Assembly (NCBI GenBank): GCA_018139225.1
Contig: JAGSNX010000001.1
Location: forward strand, 1,178,001-1,242,000
From: Microvirga sp. SRT01
GTDB taxonomy: Bacteria; Pseudomonadota; Alphaproteobacteria; Sphingomonadales; Sphingomonadaceae
DNA length: 64,000 nt
Direction of reading: 5' to 3'
Positions 36,549 through 46,380 of this stretch are shown piece by piece. The notes beneath the pieces are model-generated. The model was not told the origin of the DNA and did not search any database. It saw only the letters and a program-made list of their open reading frames with translations. The translations under genes were made by a program, and so were the position numbers. How positions within the stretch are numbered: the stretch's first letter is position 1; every line of letters begins with the position of its first letter.

Positions 36549-36587
36549 CGGCCCGGTCTTGCGTCGATTGACTACAAGACCGGGCCG
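36549..36587. terminator. 13-bp hairpin after the small ORF
   Basis: CGGCCCGGTCTTG and CAAGACCGGGCCG form a perfect 13-bp stem with a 13-base loop. There is no T-run, so termination is likely rho-independent only if weak. The following 190 bases up to TamB's end (36588-36777) show no other gene. Confidence 0.6.
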
Positions 36588-36777
36588 AACTTCTTAGCGC
36601 CTGCGCTTAGGTGCGACATCTGACCGCGGTGTTTTTTGCGTACCGCATGCTCGGCCGCTGTGACGGCCTCGAGCGCTAATCACATCGGCAGGGGAAAGCG
36701 CGGTTGCTTGGATCGCGGGCATCGCTGATGCGCGGTCCATTCCGAGCACGGGCAGCGCTTTCGCGCCACCCGGCCCA

Positions 36778-39700
36778 TCAATAATCCTTCGAATAGCGCA
36801 GGCTGCCGCTCGATCCGCCGAACGATCCGGTCGAGGTCAGCAGGCTGAGCGCCTTGGTCAGGGCGATCTCCAACTGCGTTGCGGTGAAGCCGCGCGCATC
36901 GGTCACGATTTCGACATAGATGTTGTCCGTCAGGTACTTGCCTGCTGCCAGGCTCGTCCCGCGGCCGGTCGCCTCGTCCGCCCCGAGGACGCGCAGGCGA
37001 TCGAATCCGGTCGCCGAGCGCAGCTTGCCGAGCGGATTGAGTCCGCCGCCCCCGGATCCGCGCAGTGAATTCAGGGCCGATGCCAGCTGGATCGCCTCCG
37101 TCGCCGACAGATTTTCCGGGTTCGTCCCGAACAGCAGGCGACTCAGCACCTCGTCCTGCGGCAGGTTCGGGGTCGAGGTGAAGCTGATCTGCGGACGCTG
37201 ACCTGTGCCCGTGACGTTGATGACGGCGGTAATGCCATCGGTCGTCGTTGTCGCCTGGATGTTGATGTCCGGATCGGTCAGCGCGCCGCCGCGGAAGCGG
37301 ATCGTCCCGCGGTTCACGTCGAAGCGCTTGCCCGAGAACGAGTAGGTGCCGCGGACGAGATCGAGGCCGCCGGTGATGACTGGTGCTGCCGACGTACCGC
37401 CGATGCGCAAGTCCATTTCCCATTCGGACTCCAGCCCCATGCCGGACACGAACAACTGGTTCTCCGCTCGCACCCGCAGGTCGAGCTTGAACAGCCCCGG
37501 CGGTGTCGCCGGCACGGGCCGGTCGGTCGGGCGCGCGATGCGGATCTGGCTGCGGCGGCGAATACCGGTCAGCTCCGGCACCTCCGCCTGACCCTGCCGA
37601 ATGATCTGGTAGCGCGCGTTCGGGATCGTCAGCTCCCCCTGGATCAGCCCGCCCTGGGGCCCGTTCGTCAGCCGCACCGTACCGCTGCTCGTCGCCGCCA
37701 GCGCGTCGCTGTTGGCGAGGCGGGCATTGTCCAGCGTCGCGGTCAGGTCGATCGGATAGCCGCTATCCGCCGCCAGCCCGATCGAGCCCTTGGCCTGCAC
37801 CGTGCCATCACCGGCACGGGCGTTCAGCGTCGTGATCTCCAACCGATCGTTGTTGAACCGCCCAGCCAACTGCATCCGCGACAGTCGCGTACCATAGGTT
37901 TCGTTGTCGTAGGTGAGGTTGTCGGCGCGGATCAATCCGTTGAGCCGCGGTGCGGACACCCGCCCGCCGAAATCCGCCGCCACCGCGATAGGACCGGTCA
38001 GCTGCTGGTTCGGCAACGCCGCGAACGAGAACAGCAGTGAGGACGGACCGTTATAGCGGATGCCGCCCGCGAGTGGCGCGGACATCAGCCGCGTCATCCA
38101 TGACCCCGCGCCCGGCGGCAGCGGCCGGAGCGTCGCGAGCATGCGACCGACCACGGTCGGTCCGCTCTTGACCAGCGCGCGTGCCTCGCCGCCGTCGCCC
38201 TGGAGACGACCCGCGAACACCACGTCGACTGGCGTCGAGATCGCCGCCAATCCGGTCCGTCGGAACTGCGACACTGTGATCCGCGCGTCTGCCGTCGGGA
38301 AGGACGCGCCCGAAGCCTGCGCATAGTCGAGGCTGCCCGTCGCCGTTCCCGACACGCCAAGGTTCGGTACGAACGCGGAGGCGATCGACAGATCGAGACG
38401 GTCGAGCCGGACCTGCGCGGTCGTGGCGCTACCGTACGCGCCCGCCAGCCGCACCGAGCCACCCCCACCGCCACCCTGCCCTGCGCCGAAGTCGATGCGG
38501 GTCGGGGCGAGCCGGTACGTGCCGCGATCAGCACGGATCCGGGCGGGATTCGCGGTCTTGAAGGTGATGCTGTTGGCCATCCCTTGCAGCGCGACGAGAT
38601 AATCGTTCGGGCTGAGGCGGGCATTCATCGCCACGCGGAACGGCACGCCGTTCGATCCGGTCAGCAGCGCCTGTGCACTCCCGCGTCCGCCGACATAGTT
38701 CACCTTCGCCCGTGCGGACTGGATGACGGTCGGACCGTAACGCGTATCGGCAAGCTGCACGTCCGCGATCACCTGCGGCGCATTCGGGAACACCACGACG
38801 CTGGCATCGACGATCGCGCGGCCGATTGTGAAGTCGACCTGACCCGGCACCGTCGCGTTGTAGGCGCGGGCAGCGACGTCGGCACGCTGATAACCGCCCT
38901 GATTGGCGAGCTTGACGTTGCCGTTCATGCCGCGCCCGTTGAACAGCAGCGCACCCGCGAACGGCCCCGCCGCGGTCTGGACGACCCGACCATTGGCGGT
39001 GATCCCTGCGAACACCACCCGGCGGACGTCGACCGCCAATTGTGCCCCCGGTCGCACCAGGACGTCGGCAGTGAACGGGCCATAGTTGGTGCCGCCGCTC
39101 GCAGTGACGGCATAGGCACCACCCCGGCCGACGACTCGGGCGTTCAAATCGACCAATCCGACACCGACACCCGGGCGTGGTGCGCGCAGCACCACGACGG
39201 GCGCAGTCGCCGAGCCGGTGATGCGAGCGAACAACGGGCCATATTGGGTGGAAAACGCGTCCGCATCGACGGCCACCTCGCCGTTCTTGGGGTCGAACCG
39301 CCCCTGCCCGCGGGTAATGCGGAACTGTGGTGCGTTCATCCGCAGGTTGCGGAACGTCACGACGCCTTCAGGGCTGTAGCCGATGTCGGCACGCACGACG
39401 GCATTGCCGCCGAGGAAGTTACGCGCGCCGTCGTTGAACAGCTGCGTCGTCTGTGCCGCCACCCGACCGGTGATGCCGAAACCGCCCTTCGGACCCGGCA
39501 CCAGTTTGGCGTCGGTGGTGATGTTGAGGATGCCAACGGAATCGACGCGATAGTTGTTGACGCGCCCCTTCAACGCACCCGTATACCGGCCCGTCTGCAT
39601 GTTCGCGACGACGATCGCTGTGGCGTCTATGTTGTCGGAGCGAATGCGCAGGTTATCGGACAGGATGTTAGGCATCGAGATCGCGAAGTCGCCATTGATG

Positions 39701-41055
39701 CGGACATTGTTCGCCAGCCCGCCCACCGCCGCGTTCAGCCCGACGACGCGGCGCGCGCGAGCATTCACCGGCACCAGGATGCGGTCGCTGTTCACGCGGG
39801 CGAGCCCCTCGGCGTAGAGGTTTTCGACGCCCATCTCGCCGAAGCCGATCGCTGCCGCGGACACCTTGTAGTCCACAGTCGGGGTCGCGAAGGCGCCGTC
39901 CAGCACCACGCGTGCGTTCACGTCACGGCCGCGCAGATTGGGGGCGATCGCACCCGGCGTCAGCAACCGTGCATTGACCGCGAAATTCCCGAAACGGCTA
40001 TTGGCGAGGTCGAGCAGACCGCCTGCGTCCACCGCCAGCGCGTCGGACTTCAGCGTCACGCGCGTGTCCGCTTTGCGGTCGTTCAGCGTCGTGTCGATCG
40101 CGACCTGAAGTTCGGGTGCCGTCAGCCGCTCGACCGGGCCCTCAAGATACAGTCCAGGTCGCGTCGTGCCGCGGACCTCGATATGCCCGTTCTTCGCGGT
40201 CAAATTCAGGTTCGCGAGCGGTCCGCCGCCGAGCGTCGCCAGCGCGCGGCCCTGCCACGATGCCCAGCTACCGCGACCGTCGACCGACACGGTCAGCGGC
40301 TGCTTCAGCGAGCCCATCGTCGCGACCACGCCGCCGGTCGGAGCCTGAAGCTTCAGATCGACATCGAGCGTGTTCCGATCCGGCACCGCATCGATCTTCA
40401 GCGCCAGCCGGTCGCCGCCGGCTACACCGGGGCCACGCAACGCGGCGGCATTCGCCACCAGTTGCGCGCGCCGGTCGGCGATGTGCACGACGCCATCGAT
40501 CGACAGGATGTGAGCCTGCCCCGTCACCGGCGCGGCCAGCATGAAGCGACCGACCTTAAGACGGTTCACGTCGATGTCGAGATCGGGCAGCAGCGGTGCA
40601 TTGGGATCGCTCGGCGTCGGCTTCAGCACCGGCTTGCGCCGCATCGTGACGGTCCCCGCCTCCAGCGAGCGCACGTCGACATGATTGCTGGCGAAGGCGA
40701 ACGGACGCCAGTCGACCGCGAGCTTCGGGCTGTCGAGGAACACGCCCTGCGTATCGCTGACGCGCAAGTCCGACAGCGTCATCTGGCCATAGAGCGACCC
40801 GTCGATCCGCCCGACCTTGATGTTCAGCCCGGACGCCGTCGTGTAGCCGCCGATCTGGTCGGCGACGAACCGCCGGCCGGGATCGGTGTTGATGCCGAAC
40901 AACACCAGCAACACCAGCACGATGAGGCCGAGGATCGCGATCCCCAGCCACTTCAGGATGCGTTGCCATAGCGGCCGGCGTTCGATCACCACCTCGTGCG
41001 AAGTGGAGGAAGTGGAGGCGCTGGACGGCTGCGTCACGGGCGTTTCCTCGGCCAT
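36778..41055 (-). CDS. tamB: TamB, inner-membrane partner of TamA
   Basis: 1425 residues. One membrane helix near residues 35-55 (ILKWLGIAILGLIVLVLLVL) anchors a very long periplasmic beta-taco region. The C-terminal DUF490 domain ends near residue 1425 (NVTGTGQRPQISFTSTP, LPQDEVLSRLLFG, then strands to DY). TamB bridges the inner and outer membrane to help insert outer-membrane proteins or move lipid. The start ATG overlaps the TamA stop (ATGA). The N-terminus contains SSASTSSTSHE, encoded by a DNA word that recurs elsewhere in the window. Confidence 0.95.
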   Translation of the reverse strand: MAEETPVTQPSSASTSSTSHEVVIERRPLWQRILKWLGIAILGLIVLVLLVLFGINTDPGRRFVADQIGGYTTASGLNIKVGRIDGSLYGQMTLSDLRVSDTQGVFLDSPKLAVDWRPFAFASNHVDVRSLEAGTVTMRRKPVLKPTPSDPNAPLLPDLDIDVNRLKVGRFMLAAPVTGQAHILSIDGVVHIADRRAQLVANAAALRGPGVAGGDRLALKIDAVPDRNTLDVDLKLQAPTGGVVATMGSLKQPLTVSVDGRGSWASWQGRALATLGGGPLANLNLTAKNGHIEVRGTTRPGLYLEGPVERLTAPELQVAIDTTLNDRKADTRVTLKSDALAVDAGGLLDLANSRFGNFAVNARLLTPGAIAPNLRGRDVNARVVLDGAFATPTVDYKVSAAAIGFGEMGVENLYAEGLARVNSDRILVPVNARARRVVGLNAAVGGLANNVRINGDFAISMPNILSDNLRIRSDNIDATAIVVANMQTGRYTGALKGRVNNYRVDSVGILNITTDAKLVPGPKGGFGITGRVAAQTTQLFNDGARNFLGGNAVVRADIGYSPEGVVTFRNLRMNAPQFRITRGQGRFDPKNGEVAVDADAFSTQYGPLFARITGSATAPVVVLRAPRPGVGVGLVDLNARVVGRGGAYAVTASGGTNYGPFTADVLVRPGAQLAVDVRRVVFAGITANGRVVQTAAGPFAGALLFNGRGMNGNVKLANQGGYQRADVAARAYNATVPGQVDFTIGRAIVDASVVVFPNAPQVIADVQLADTRYGPTVIQSARAKVNYVGGRGSAQALLTGSNGVPFRVAMNARLSPNDYLVALQGMANSITFKTANPARIRADRGTYRLAPTRIDFGAGQGGGGGGSVRLAGAYGSATTAQVRLDRLDLSIASAFVPNLGVSGTATGSLDYAQASGASFPTADARITVSQFRRTGLAAISTPVDVVFAGRLQGDGGEARALVKSGPTVVGRMLATLRPLPPGAGSWMTRLMSAPLAGGIRYNGPSSLLFSFAALPNQQLTGPIAVAADFGGRVSAPRLNGLIRADNLTYDNETYGTRLSRMQLAGRFNNDRLEITTLNARAGDGTVQAKGSIGLAADSGYPIDLTATLDNARLANSDALAATSSGTVRLTNGPQGGLIQGELTIPNARYQIIRQGQAEVPELTGIRRRSQIRIARPTDRPVPATPPGLFKLDLRVRAENQLFVSGMGLESEWEMDLRIGGTSAAPVITGGLDLVRGTYSFSGKRFDVNRGTIRFRGGALTDPDINIQATTTTDGITAVINVTGTGQRPQISFTSTPNLPQDEVLSRLLFGTNPENLSATEAIQLASALNSLRGSGGGGLNPLGKLRSATGFDRLRVLGADEATGRGTSLAAGKYLTDNIYVEIVTDARGFTATQLEIALTKALSLLTSTGSFGGSSGSLRYSKDY

Positions 41056-43304
41056 CAGAATGCCTGCCCGATCGAGATGTACAGCGCGACCTTGCCGTCG
41101 CCCGGCCGCGGATTGAGGGGGGTCGCCACGTCGATGCGGAACGGACCGAAATTGGTGTAGAACCGCCCGCCGATCCCCGCGCCGAACTTCAGCGCGGAGA
41201 AGGTCGGCAGCGAATCCTCGTAACTGTTACCCGCGTCGATGAACGGCACGATGCCGAAATTGCCGAAGCGATAGCGTGCCTCGACGGCGAACTCGTTCAG
41301 GCTGCGCCCGCCGACCGGATTGCGCTTCGCCTCTGGATCGGCAGGGTTGATCGGCTCGAACGGCCCGAGCCGCTGGAACCCGTAGCCGCGGACCGACCCG
41401 CCGCCGCCGCCATAATAGCGCCGCGACGGTGCGAGATCGTCACGGTCGATGCCCTGAATCGACCCGGCGCGCGCACGGCCGGCGATCACGAGGCTGGGGC
41501 TGACCGGGTAATAATAGGTGCCCTCCACCATCGTCCGCACGTACGGCCGCACGCCGCCGCGCACCGACGTTTCCGGGCTGAGGTTCAGTTTCAGGCGATA
41601 GCCGCGGGTCGGGTTCAGCAAATTGTCCGACTGGTCGAACACCACCTGCCCTGGCAAAGCCGCGATCCCGAACGTCCCGCGACGGCGACGGCTCAGGTCG
41701 AAGTCGTACACGTCTTCGTTCGTGCCGGTCAGTTCGACGCCGTAGGAATAGGTGAACTTCTTCTGCCAGATCGGCGTCGAGTCGTAGCTCCAGCGGACCG
41801 CCAGCGTGCCGATGAAGGCTTCATAGGCGTCGTAATTCTGGTGGCTGGCATTGGCGATGATCGAGAAGGTACGATCGCGCCGCCCGGCGTTGGACCGCCG
41901 GAACGTCGCCCCCGCGCCCTGTTCCTGCGTACCGGCGACGACCGTGCCGATCAGCGCGCCCTCGTCCGGGAACAAGTTGCGATGCTGCCAGCTTCCCTCC
42001 AGCCGGATACCCTGCCCCGTCGAATAGCCCGCGGTGCCGGCCAGCGTGCGCGCCGGCCCCTTGGACTGGCGGACGAGCAGGTCGACCTCCTCGGTGCCGT
42101 CAGGTCCAGCGCGGCCAGTGCGCTGCGGTTCGACCGCGACGCTGTTGAACAGGCCGGTCGCGACCAGCGCGTCGCGCAGGTCGTCGGTCAGGCGATTGTC
42201 GTAGAGTTGCCCTTCCTTGAAGCGCGGGAAGACGTTGAGATGATCGACGCCGAACACCGTGTCGCCGGTCGTCGTCAGCTTGCCGAACGACGAGCGTGGC
42301 CCGGTATCGACCGGCAACGTATAGGCACCCGTCGCCTTCGGGGCCTGATCCTCCAGCAGGATGTCGCGATCGCCGACCTTGACGAAGGGATAGCCCTGCT
42401 GCGGCAGGACGAGGCTCACATTCGCCTCCGCGCCCTGGACGCGCGCCGCCTCGATCGGGTCGCCGACCTTCAGCGGCAGGTTGCGGCGGAGCAGATCGTC
42501 CGGGATCACCGGATCGGCGAGGATCGTCACCGACGACAGCGTGTACAGGCGCCCCGGCGATGCGGTGATCACGGCGCGGAATCGGCCGGGCGTGTTCGGC
42601 ACCGACTCAACCGTCGACAGCGCGGTGGCGTCGTAATACCCCAGCGAATGCATCAGCCGCACCGCGAGCGCCTCGTCCTCACGCGCCCGCGCGCTGATCT
42701 GCGCCGTGTTCGCGGCCTTGCCGTCGCCTTCGTTCAGTGCGGAGAGCGACTTCAACTCGTCGGCCAGTTCCAGCTTGTCGAGACCGTTGACCGTCGTCTC
42801 ATATCGGACTTCGGGCGTGTCGGGATTGGCGGTGACGGCCGTTTCCAGCGGTGTCGTGTCGAAGCTGCCGATTGGCGGCAGGGGCCGCGCGAGTTCCGGG
42901 TCTTCCGGTCCGACCGTCGGCAGCGTGTCGCCGGTCGCGACCGGCTGGTTCGTGGTCGGTGGAGGCAGCGGTGTCGAGGGCGCCGTTCCGGCCGCCGGCG
43001 GGGTGGTCATACCGCCGATCGGCTCCAGCGGCGAATTGATGTCGCCGGACAGCGGCGGCAGGGCCGCGTCGAACTCAGCCTCGGGTACGATCGGCGCATT
43101 GCCGTTCGGATCGCCCTGATCCGCCGGTGGAACGGTACCGGGCGTCGTGGATACTGGGGACTGGTCTGTCGATGGCTTCGGCGCATCCGGTCCGCGAGCG
43201 GGCGCGACACCAGGTTGCGACAGTTGGCCCGTCGCGGGTGCAGACGCGACGAGCGATACCGCCAGCCAATAATGTCGACGAGAACGAGCAGTCACACTGA
43301 ACAC
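41055..43304 (-). CDS. tamA: TamA, BamA-family outer-membrane protein with long Pro-rich N-terminus
   Basis: 749 residues. After a signal peptide (LVASAPATGQ) comes about 140 residues rich in Pro, Thr and Gly (for example PSTPLPPPTTNQPV), then POTRA-like modules and the 16-strand barrel (GTAGYSTGQGIRLEGSWQHRN, RGTFGIAALPGQVVFDQ, GGGGSVRGYGFQRLGP). It ends with the aromatic SIGQAF motif used by the Bam machinery. TamA orthologues usually lack so long a linker. The start is GTG at 43304 with GAAAGGGG upstream. Coupled to TamB. Confidence 0.92.
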   Translation of the reverse strand: MFSVTARSRRHYWLAVSLVASAPATGQLSQPGVAPARGPDAPKPSTDQSPVSTTPGTVPPADQGDPNGNAPIVPEAEFDAALPPLSGDINSPLEPIGGMTTPPAAGTAPSTPLPPPTTNQPVATGDTLPTVGPEDPELARPLPPIGSFDTTPLETAVTANPDTPEVRYETTVNGLDKLELADELKSLSALNEGDGKAANTAQISARAREDEALAVRLMHSLGYYDATALSTVESVPNTPGRFRAVITASPGRLYTLSSVTILADPVIPDDLLRRNLPLKVGDPIEAARVQGAEANVSLVLPQQGYPFVKVGDRDILLEDQAPKATGAYTLPVDTGPRSSFGKLTTTGDTVFGVDHLNVFPRFKEGQLYDNRLTDDLRDALVATGLFNSVAVEPQRTGRAGPDGTEEVDLLVRQSKGPARTLAGTAGYSTGQGIRLEGSWQHRNLFPDEGALIGTVVAGTQEQGAGATFRRSNAGRRDRTFSIIANASHQNYDAYEAFIGTLAVRWSYDSTPIWQKKFTYSYGVELTGTNEDVYDFDLSRRRRGTFGIAALPGQVVFDQSDNLLNPTRGYRLKLNLSPETSVRGGVRPYVRTMVEGTYYYPVSPSLVIAGRARAGSIQGIDRDDLAPSRRYYGGGGGSVRGYGFQRLGPFEPINPADPEAKRNPVGGRSLNEFAVEARYRFGNFGIVPFIDAGNSYEDSLPTFSALKFGAGIGGRFYTNFGPFRIDVATPLNPRPGDGKVALYISIGQAF

Positions 43305-43379
43305 AAAACCCCTTTCACGTCGGCACCCGTGTTCGGTATACCTTCGCTTGCAACTGAACGCCCTGATTTAGGCTTGGTT

Positions 43380-43844
43380 TCACGGAGTGGGGCTTTTCGC
43401 GCATCCGATCAGCCCGCCCACCGGCACGACCAGCGCGTCGCCACCACCTTTGGCGAGGCTGAGCGTCGCCGTCGGCACGATCGCACCGTCGACCAGATCG
43501 CTCCGCGTCGCAATCTGGATCGCGAGCGTCGCGGTGATGTCGTCGCGCCGGTAGGTGGTGCTGTCTCCGAAGCCGAACCCCGCGCCACCCGCCTGCTCGG
43601 CGCGGGCGATGTCGACGACCTTGCCATCGAGCACCAGCCGCAACGTCGCCGGATCGGCGCCCGCCATCGCCACCAGCCGGCGATCCTCCGCACTCCACAG
43701 ATACACCGCGCATCCTTTCGCGGGCAGCGCCTGTTTCGGCAGCGTGCCGGGGATCGGCACCGTCAGGGGTGCCGGCACCGGAGCGGCCTGCGGCAGCGGT
43801 ACCGGAGCGGCTTGCAGCAGCAGCGGGAGGGAAAGCGCGATCAT
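43380..43844 (-). CDS. Small exported protein of unknown function
   Basis: 154 residues with a signal peptide (IALSLPLLLQAAPVPLP) followed by a Pro/Val-rich linker and a globular part with a C-terminal Cys (LIGCAKSPTP). It begins in an ATGA overlap with the prepilin peptidase gene, so it is likely co-translated with it. I do not recognise a family; a link to pilus or secretion functions is only positional. Confidence 0.7.
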   Translation of the reverse strand: MIALSLPLLLQAAPVPLPQAAPVPAPLTVPIPGTLPKQALPAKGCAVYLWSAEDRRLVAMAGADPATLRLVLDGKVVDIARAEQAGGAGFGFGDSTTYRRDDITATLAIQIATRSDLVDGAIVPTATLSLAKGGGDALVVPVGGLIGCAKSPTP

Positions 43845-44596
43845 GCCGCAGCCCCTATCATCATCAGCCACGCGGGATAAGCCGCCAGCGCCATCAGTGT
43901 CCCGAGCGGCAGCGCATCGTCGCGCGCGACCGGCCGCCGGCCGATCCGCCGCACCAGCACGATGCCCAGCCCGATCAGCCCGGCGACCACCAGTACCGCC
44001 GGCAACGGTCGCCAGCCCAGCCATAATCCGATCGCACCGAGCAGCTTGGGGTCGCCGCCGCCCAGCCCCTCGCGCCCACGGATCAGGCGGTAGGCCGTTG
44101 CAGTAGCCCATAGCAGCCCGAAGCCGAGCAGGCCGCCGATCAGCCGATCTTCCAATCCCGGCTCCAGCCCGGCCACCACACCCGCGATCCCGGCCAGCGC
44201 CAGCAGCGCGGTGATCCGATCGGGCAACCAGAATGCCCGCCAGTCGAGCGCCGCCAGCACCAGCAGAAGCCACCCGAACACCGCACCCGCGACCGCGGTC
44301 GAGCTCGGCGCGATCAGGCCCGCCGTGACCCCGACCACCACCGCCGCCGCCTCGATCCGCCAGTGCCAAGGATCGATCCGACTGCCGCAATGACGACAAC
44401 GCCCGCGCTGGATCGCGGCACTGAGCAAAGGCACCAGTTCGTGCGCGCGCAATGTCCGGCCGCATGCATCGCAGGCGGATCGCCCCGTCATGACCGACCG
44501 CCCCTCCGGCCAGCGCAGGACAAGCGCCGCCGAGAAGCTGCCGATGATCGCGCCCAGTCCGCCGAGAATCAGCGCCCAGAACGCAGGCTCGCTCAC
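43841..44596 (-). CDS. Prepilin peptidase (type IV leader peptidase family)
   Basis: 251-residue inner-membrane aspartic protease that removes leader peptides of pilins and type II secretion pseudopilins. Two zinc-type Cys pairs (CDAC and CRHC) form the cytosolic N-terminal domain. The two catalytic aspartates are in ALDWRAFWLPD and GGGDPKLLGAIGLWLGW. The start is GTG at 44596, overlapping the stop of the small membrane gene upstream (GTGA). No pilus genes lie in the window, so its substrates are encoded elsewhere. Confidence 0.9.
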   Translation of the reverse strand: MSEPAFWALILGGLGAIIGSFSAALVLRWPEGRSVMTGRSACDACGRTLRAHELVPLLSAAIQRGRCRHCGSRIDPWHWRIEAAAVVVGVTAGLIAPSSTAVAGAVFGWLLLVLAALDWRAFWLPDRITALLALAGIAGVVAGLEPGLEDRLIGGLLGFGLLWATATAYRLIRGREGLGGGDPKLLGAIGLWLGWRPLPAVLVVAGLIGLGIVLVRRIGRRPVARDDALPLGTLMALAAYPAWLMMIGAAA

Positions 44597-44841
44597 CCGT
44601 TACGTCGGATCAGATAGCGATAGACGCCCAGCAGGTTGATCCCGAACAACACCGTATTCTGCGTCCCCAGCGCCCAATCCTCGGTCAGCCACGCCCCCGC
44701 GAACCACGCCATCGACGACGTCACGAAGATCACGAACCCCCATCCGGTCAGACGTCGCCCGTAATCGAGCGACACCATGAACGCCGCAAGGATGCCCGAG
44801 AGTGAGGCATACCATTTGATGCCGTCCGTCAATGTTTCCAT
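44593..44841 (-). CDS. Small membrane protein (two or three helices)
   Basis: 82 residues with hydrophobic helices (LSGILAAFMVSLDYG, GFVIFVTSSMAWFAGAWLTED and VLFGINLLGVYRYLI). It starts ATG at 44841; an in-frame GTG 48 bases upstream is less likely. The stop overlaps the prepilin peptidase start. Resembles the small inner-membrane proteins often annotated as hypothetical in sphingomonads; no function known. Confidence 0.7.
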   Translation of the reverse strand: METLTDGIKWYASLSGILAAFMVSLDYGRRLTGWGFVIFVTSSMAWFAGAWLTEDWALGTQNTVLFGINLLGVYRYLIRRNG

Positions 44842-44930
44842 GCCGATCGTGTAGCCGGGGCGCACGGCTTTGCCATTGACCCCGCTCAACGCTAGATCGC
44901 GCGCAAAGAAAAACTCCCGGAAAGCCCGTC

Positions 44931-46127
44931 ATGTCCGATACCGCCGCCAACGACCCTGTCGTCATCCTGTCCTACGCACGGACACCGATGGGCTCGTTTC
45001 AGGGCTGTCTGTCGGGCGCGACCGCGACGGAACTGGGCGCCGCGGCGGTCAGGGGCGCGGTCGAACGGGCGGGCGTGGCCGCCGCCGATGTCGAGCGCAT
45101 CTATATGGGCTGCGTCCTGCCCGCCGGCCTGGGTCAGGCTCCGGCGCGGCAGGCGGCGATCGGCGCAGGCCTGGGCGATCATGTCGAGGCGACGACCGTC
45201 AACAAGATGTGCGGATCGGGCATGCAGGCGGCGATCATGGGCGCGGAGGCGCTGGCGGCTGGCTCGGTCGACCTGCTCGTCGCGGGTGGCATGGAGAGCA
45301 TGACCAACGCCCCGTATCTGTCGAAAAAGCACCGCGCCGGCGCGCGGATCGGTCATGACACGATGTACGACCATATGTACCTCGACGGGCTGGAAGACGC
45401 GTACGAGCCGGGCAAGCTGATGGGCAATTTCGCGGAGGATACCGCGGCCGAATATCAGTTCACGCGCGCCCAGATGGACGATTACGCGATCGAGTCGCTG
45501 CACCGTGCGCAGGCCGCCCAGAAAGACGGCGCGTTCGATCGCGAGATCGTGTCGGTCGAGGTGAAGGGCCGCAAGGGTAGCGCGACGATCACGCTCGACG
45601 AACAACCCGCCAAGGGCGATGTCGCCAAGATCCCGACGCTGAAGCCCGCATTCAGCCGGGACGGTACGATCACCGCCGCCAATGCCTCCTCGATTTCGGA
45701 CGGTGCCGCGGCGCTGGTGATGACGCGCCAGTCGGTTGCCGACCGCCTCGGCCTGACGCCGATCGCGCGCATCGTCTCGACCGCCGCGCACGCGCACGCT
45801 CCCGCCAAGTTCACGACCGCGCCGGTATTCGCGATGCGCAAGGCGATGGACAAGGCGGGCTGGGGGGCGTCGGATATCGACCTGTTCGAGATCAACGAAG
45901 CCTTCGCTGCGGTGGCGATGATCGCCATGCGCGACCTCGACCTGCCGCACGACAAGGTCAACGTCCACGGCGGCGCCTGCGCATTGGGCCACCCGATCGG
46001 GGCGAGCGGCGCGCGGGTGATCGCGACGTTGCTGTCGGCGCTGGAAACCACCGGCGGGAAGCGCGGCCTCGCCTCGCTGTGCATCGGCGGTGGCGAGGCG
46101 ACTGCGGTGGCGGTGGAAATGATCTGA
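44931..46127 (+). CDS. Acetyl-CoA C-acetyltransferase (thiolase)
   Basis: 398-residue thiolase that condenses or cleaves acetoacetyl-CoA. The nucleophile is Cys94 in VNKMCGSGMQAA. The NEAFAAVAM, CALGHPIGASGAR and CIGGGEATA motifs supply the other active-site residues. Length and motifs fit AtoB/PhaA-type biosynthetic thiolases; it may feed polyhydroxybutyrate or the mevalonate-like and ketone pathways, which sequence cannot separate. Single gene. Confidence 0.93.
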   Translation: MSDTAANDPVVILSYARTPMGSFQGCLSGATATELGAAAVRGAVERAGVAAADVERIYMGCVLPAGLGQAPARQAAIGAGLGDHVEATTVNKMCGSGMQAAIMGAEALAAGSVDLLVAGGMESMTNAPYLSKKHRAGARIGHDTMYDHMYLDGLEDAYEPGKLMGNFAEDTAAEYQFTRAQMDDYAIESLHRAQAAQKDGAFDREIVSVEVKGRKGSATITLDEQPAKGDVAKIPTLKPAFSRDGTITAANASSISDGAAALVMTRQSVADRLGLTPIARIVSTAAHAHAPAKFTTAPVFAMRKAMDKAGWGASDIDLFEINEAFAAVAMIAMRDLDLPHDKVNVHGGACALGHPIGASGARVIATLLSALETTGGKRGLASLCIGGGEATAVAVEMI

Positions 46128-46380
46128 CGGACTGAGCGCGTCGCCGCATAGCGTCGCCTGCGTCAGGCCGGGCTCGTCACGGCATCCACCGTTCAGCCGA
46201 CTGCGAGTCTGCGGAGCAGCCGGTGCCGGGACGAGCGTGGCAGGACGATCGAAGCGGCTCCCACTCGCGTCTTTGTGCGGCGTTAACCACTCGTCGCATA
46301 GACGGGGCGGACGGCGGCGTGGACGATTGATCTCCCTCGCACGCCGCGCAAACGATGCCAGCGGTGCAACCGGAGGGAAA

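Noticed and set aside
38584..40971. Plus-strand open frame of about 795 codons opposite tamB
   Set aside because: No recognisable domain, composition typical of antisense reading in high-GC DNA.
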